Shown piece after piece: positions 13,208 through 14,867 of a stretch of DNA of 14,867 nt (position 1 is the stretch's first letter; each line of letters opens with the position of its first letter). A program made the position numbers and the translations under genes. The notes beneath the pieces are model-generated. The model did no database searches. It was not told where the DNA came from and saw only the letters and a program-made list of their open reading frames with translations. Origin of the DNA: CAYLXC01 sp964387865 (GTDB lineage Bacteria; Patescibacteriota; Microgenomatia; Daviesbacterales; UBA10151); NCBI GenBank assembly GCA_964387865.1, contig CAYLXC010000021.1, positions 1 through 14,867 of the forward strand, read 5' to 3'.

Positions 13208-13790
13208 TTTCACCCTCAACCTCAGTTAAGGTTGCTCCCCGAAGTCCGAATTGTTCTCTTTCACGATTTATAAGTCTTTCCAATAAGTTTTTTAACTCCA
13301 GCGGATAATCTACATATCTTAAACTAATTTCACCTTTAGATACCCCTGCCGTATTTATAATTATTGTTCCATGATGCAAAAGAAACCTGTCTACAAATGA
13401 TTGAATAACCTCCAAATTGGTAATTTTATCATATAAAGCAGCTGTAACTTTTACCCCAAAAATACCTTTTTTAATAATTACTCTTCTGGTTGTTAATAAA
13501 TATCTGTTGGCATGAAAAAGATGCATTGTTTTTAAAATTGCAAATCCTGTCATTGTAAATATTGCCAAAATTAAAGTATTAGTTTTAGAAAACCCCAGAA
13601 GCCAACCTAACCCTAAACCTAGTCCAAAAAATATGAGACCTGGAAACATAAAATAAGTAATGAATTTTGTGCGGATATAAGCCTTACTTAAATTAGTAAC
13701 TAAAACCAACTCCTCATCTTCTGATAAATATTTAGAAAAAGCCTTTTTTTGTTTCGGAGAAGGAGATTCTTTGTAATGAAACTTAGCCAT
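13197..13790 (-). CDS. Bacterial PH (bPH2/YdbS-like) domain membrane protein
   Basis: A 197-aa membrane protein with a cytoplasmic N-terminus, two hydrophobic segments as a hairpin (about 43-65 and 70-88), and a bacterial pleckstrin-homology domain of the YdbS/DUF304 type. The domain shows the usual order: NRYLLTTRRVIIKKGIFG, then YDKITNLEVIQSFVDRFL, then GTIIINTAG. The family's biochemical role is poorly known; membrane-stress functions are suggested for some relatives. The ATG at 13790 has an extended -10 (TGGTACAAT) 7 nt upstream, so it can be transcribed separately from the gene before it despite a 21-nt gap. It ends within the 3' end of the M23 gene (11-nt stop overlap). Confidence 0.87.
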   Translation of the reverse strand: MAKFHYKESPSPKQKKAFSKYLSEDEELVLVTNLSKAYIRTKFITYFMFPGLIFFGLGLGLGWLLGFSKTNTLILAIFTMTGFAILKTMHLFHANRYLLTTRRVIIKKGIFGVKVTAALYDKITNLEVIQSFVDRFLLHHGTIIINTAGVSKGEISLRYVDYPLELKNLLERLINREREQFGLRGATLTEVEGEIIS

Positions 13791-13797
13791 TATCTAG

Positions 13798-13806
13798 ATT
13801 GTACCA
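13798..13806 (-). promoter_or_regulatory. Extended -10 promoter of the PH-domain gene
   Basis: The minus strand reads TGGTACAAT (13806-13798), a TGn extended -10, ending 7 nt before the ATG at 13790. No good -35 is found. The predicted start is at the start codon. It lies in the 21-nt gap after the upstream gene. Confidence 0.55.
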
Positions 13807-13811
13807 GATTT

Positions 13812-14768
13812 TCAGTCTGCATTAGGATTCCCAGGAAGTCTACCTACTAAATGGTACTGTTGTCTTCTGACAAGTCTTGTCAAATCCCTAACTCTCTCTG
13901 TTTCATTAAGTTTAAATTTACCAACTAAAATTCTTGCTTTTATTCTTACCATCTCTGGATCCAAACCTTGAAAGACTAACTCTGGTATTGAAGCTCTACC
14001 TTCCGACAGAAGCCCAAGTACAGCTTGCCTGAATTTACTTTCTAATTCCGCATCGGATCCTCTACCTAAATATCTCCCAAGATTTGTTGCAAAGGCGATT
14101 TTAATTTGAGCAAATCTAACACTATCAACGTTATCCAGATTAATCCTTAGTTCATCCTTTTCAGCTAAAATTTCATCCATCCTCTCCTGATACCTATCTT
14201 CTTTTAAGTTGCGGGCAACTATAGCTTGCTTAGTTTCTAATCCTCCACTTTTATAGACTGTATCAGCTCTAAAATCTACTCTTCTATTACTATTAGCAAT
14301 TTTAAGTTCATCATCCGTTAGATTATTTATTCGTTCAAATCTATATCTAAATTTATTTTTAGCATTTTCCCTCTTCTGTCTATCTGATTTTTCTTTCAGC
14401 CTTTTAGAATGCTCAATTGCTTCATTAGACCACTCTGGAATTTCTTTTGCCTCGCTTGTAGATAAACTCTTAAATTGACCATACAACGCACAAACTCTTG
14501 AGTTTAATTCTCTAATTTCTTCATCCGTTAACCCTTGCTTCCTGGCTAACTTGATTGCTTGAGATTCCACATAATCGGGCCTGCCAATTTGGTTGTCTAA
14601 GCAGTAGGTAGCGTGACCTAACTCTACTGCTGCATGCACTATATTTGTAGCAATATTCTCATCGGTCAAAACATTTTTAACAAATTTTCTAAAAGGTATT
14701 GCAGGATGATTCGTGGAACTTCTTTCTGAACTATATCTTGCCCGTATTTCTCCCGATTGTTCAGTCAT
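13812..14768 (-). CDS. Hypothetical soluble arginine-rich protein
   Basis: A 318-aa protein I do not recognise. It has no signal peptide, membrane segment or known catalytic motif that I can see. It looks mostly helical and highly charged, with roughly 11 percent Arg and more Arg than Lys, the reverse of most neighbours. A segment LTDEEIRELNSRV (about 79-91) and a basic stretch near 121-147 (HSKRLKEKSDRQKRENAKNK followed by FRYRFER) could be coiled or nucleic-acid binding. The ATG at 14768 is supported by an extended -10 (TGGTAAAAT) 6 nt upstream. It precedes the PH-domain gene on the same strand. The different residue usage may mean foreign origin or simply RNA/DNA-binding work; neither can be decided here. 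Confidence 0.72.
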   Translation of the reverse strand: MTEQSGEIRARYSSERSSTNHPAIPFRKFVKNVLTDENIATNIVHAAVELGHATYCLDNQIGRPDYVESQAIKLARKQGLTDEEIRELNSRVCALYGQFKSLSTSEAKEIPEWSNEAIEHSKRLKEKSDRQKRENAKNKFRYRFERINNLTDDELKIANSNRRVDFRADTVYKSGGLETKQAIVARNLKEDRYQERMDEILAEKDELRINLDNVDSVRFAQIKIAFATNLGRYLGRGSDAELESKFRQAVLGLLSEGRASIPELVFQGLDPEMVRIKARILVGKFKLNETERVRDLTRLVRRQQYHLVGRLPGNPNAD

Positions 14769-14774
14769 AATAAT

Positions 14775-14801
14775 ATTTTACCAGAAAATAGGAAGTATCA
14801 A
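14775..14801 (-). promoter_or_regulatory. Promoter of the arginine-rich hypothetical gene
   Basis: The minus strand has TTGATA (14801-14796), 15 nt, then TGG and TAAAAT (14783-14775). The hexamer ends 6 nt before the ATG at 14768, placing the predicted start exactly on the start codon. Confidence 0.55.
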
Positions 14802-14802
14802 C

Positions 14803-14832
14803 TTGTAGTTATCTCTATATCTTAATTATAAT
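14803..14832 (+). promoter_or_regulatory. Possible plus-strand promoter near the window end
   Basis: TTGTAG (14803-14808) and TATAAT (14827-14832) are 18 nt apart and would serve a gene beyond the window. The -10 sits in an AT-rich palindrome (ATTATAAT type), so chance is a real possibility. Confidence 0.25.
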
Positions 14833-14867
14833 TTCCCGCTCCTTTGGTCCGTTAAATTCTATTAAAA

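Noticed and set aside
1..14867. Alternative genetic code with TGA read as glycine, known in some CPR lineages
   Set aside because: TGA ends the Nudix, sbcC, metG and Arg-rich genes exactly at family-typical lengths or at overlaps with the next start.

Overview
The window looks like a piece of a small, AT-rich bacterial genome, most likely from the Candidate Phyla Radiation (Patescibacteria; Microgenomates-like is my best guess). The clues are tight gene packing with stop/start overlaps, lysine- and isoleucine-rich proteins, a WecA-like transferase with a WSKGVDGQMP active-site variant, a compact Rad50-type SbcC, and gene starts that mostly lack a Shine-Dalgarno sequence. TGA ends several genes, so the standard code is used. 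The taxon is inferred from family resemblance, not proven.

Layout. (1) 1-992, minus strand: an M24 aminopeptidase (Xaa-Pro type), cut by the window edge. (2) 1035-4884, plus: sbcD, a Nudix hydrolase and sbcC in one tightly packed DNA-repair operon. (3) 4899-7602, plus: a small membrane protein, metG and tatD, preceded by a good promoter inside the end of sbcC. (4) 7627-11673, plus: a cell-envelope glycan block with a membrane GT2 glycosyltransferase (QxxRW type), a small membrane protein, a WecA/MraY-like lipid-carrier sugar-phosphate transferase and a UbiA-family prenyl-phosphate phosphoribosyltransferase. (5) 11670-12473, minus: a membrane-anchored PEGA/SH3 protein, divergent from (6) 12563-13207, plus: a membrane-anchored M23 (LytM) peptidase. 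(7) 13197-14768, minus: a bacterial PH-domain membrane protein and an unrecognised arginine-rich soluble protein. The two tail-to-tail junctions overlap at their stop codons. I see no rRNA, tRNA, CRISPR array or insertion sequence, and no stretch over 300 bases without a gene.

Genes working together. SbcC and SbcD form the Rad50/Mre11-type end-processing nuclease. The GT2, WecA-like and UbiA-like enzymes all work on polyprenyl-phosphate or at the membrane and probably build a surface polysaccharide. The M23 peptidase and the PEGA/SH3 protein probably act on the cell wall.

Two patterns stand out. First, short repeats and palindromes lie in frame inside conserved housekeeping genes: a 99-bp palindromic element in sbcD, paired hairpins and a 21-nt-spaced direct repeat in tatD, a heptamer tandem repeat in the M24 peptidase, and a hairpin at the junction with metG. 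A 13-base core (TTCGACAAGCTCA) is shared by the sbcD and tatD elements, with its flanking bases swapped in a way that keeps them complementary. Second, at least five gene starts have a -10 box only 6-7 nt upstream of the ATG, often the extended type TGnTANAAT, which predicts leaderless mRNAs.
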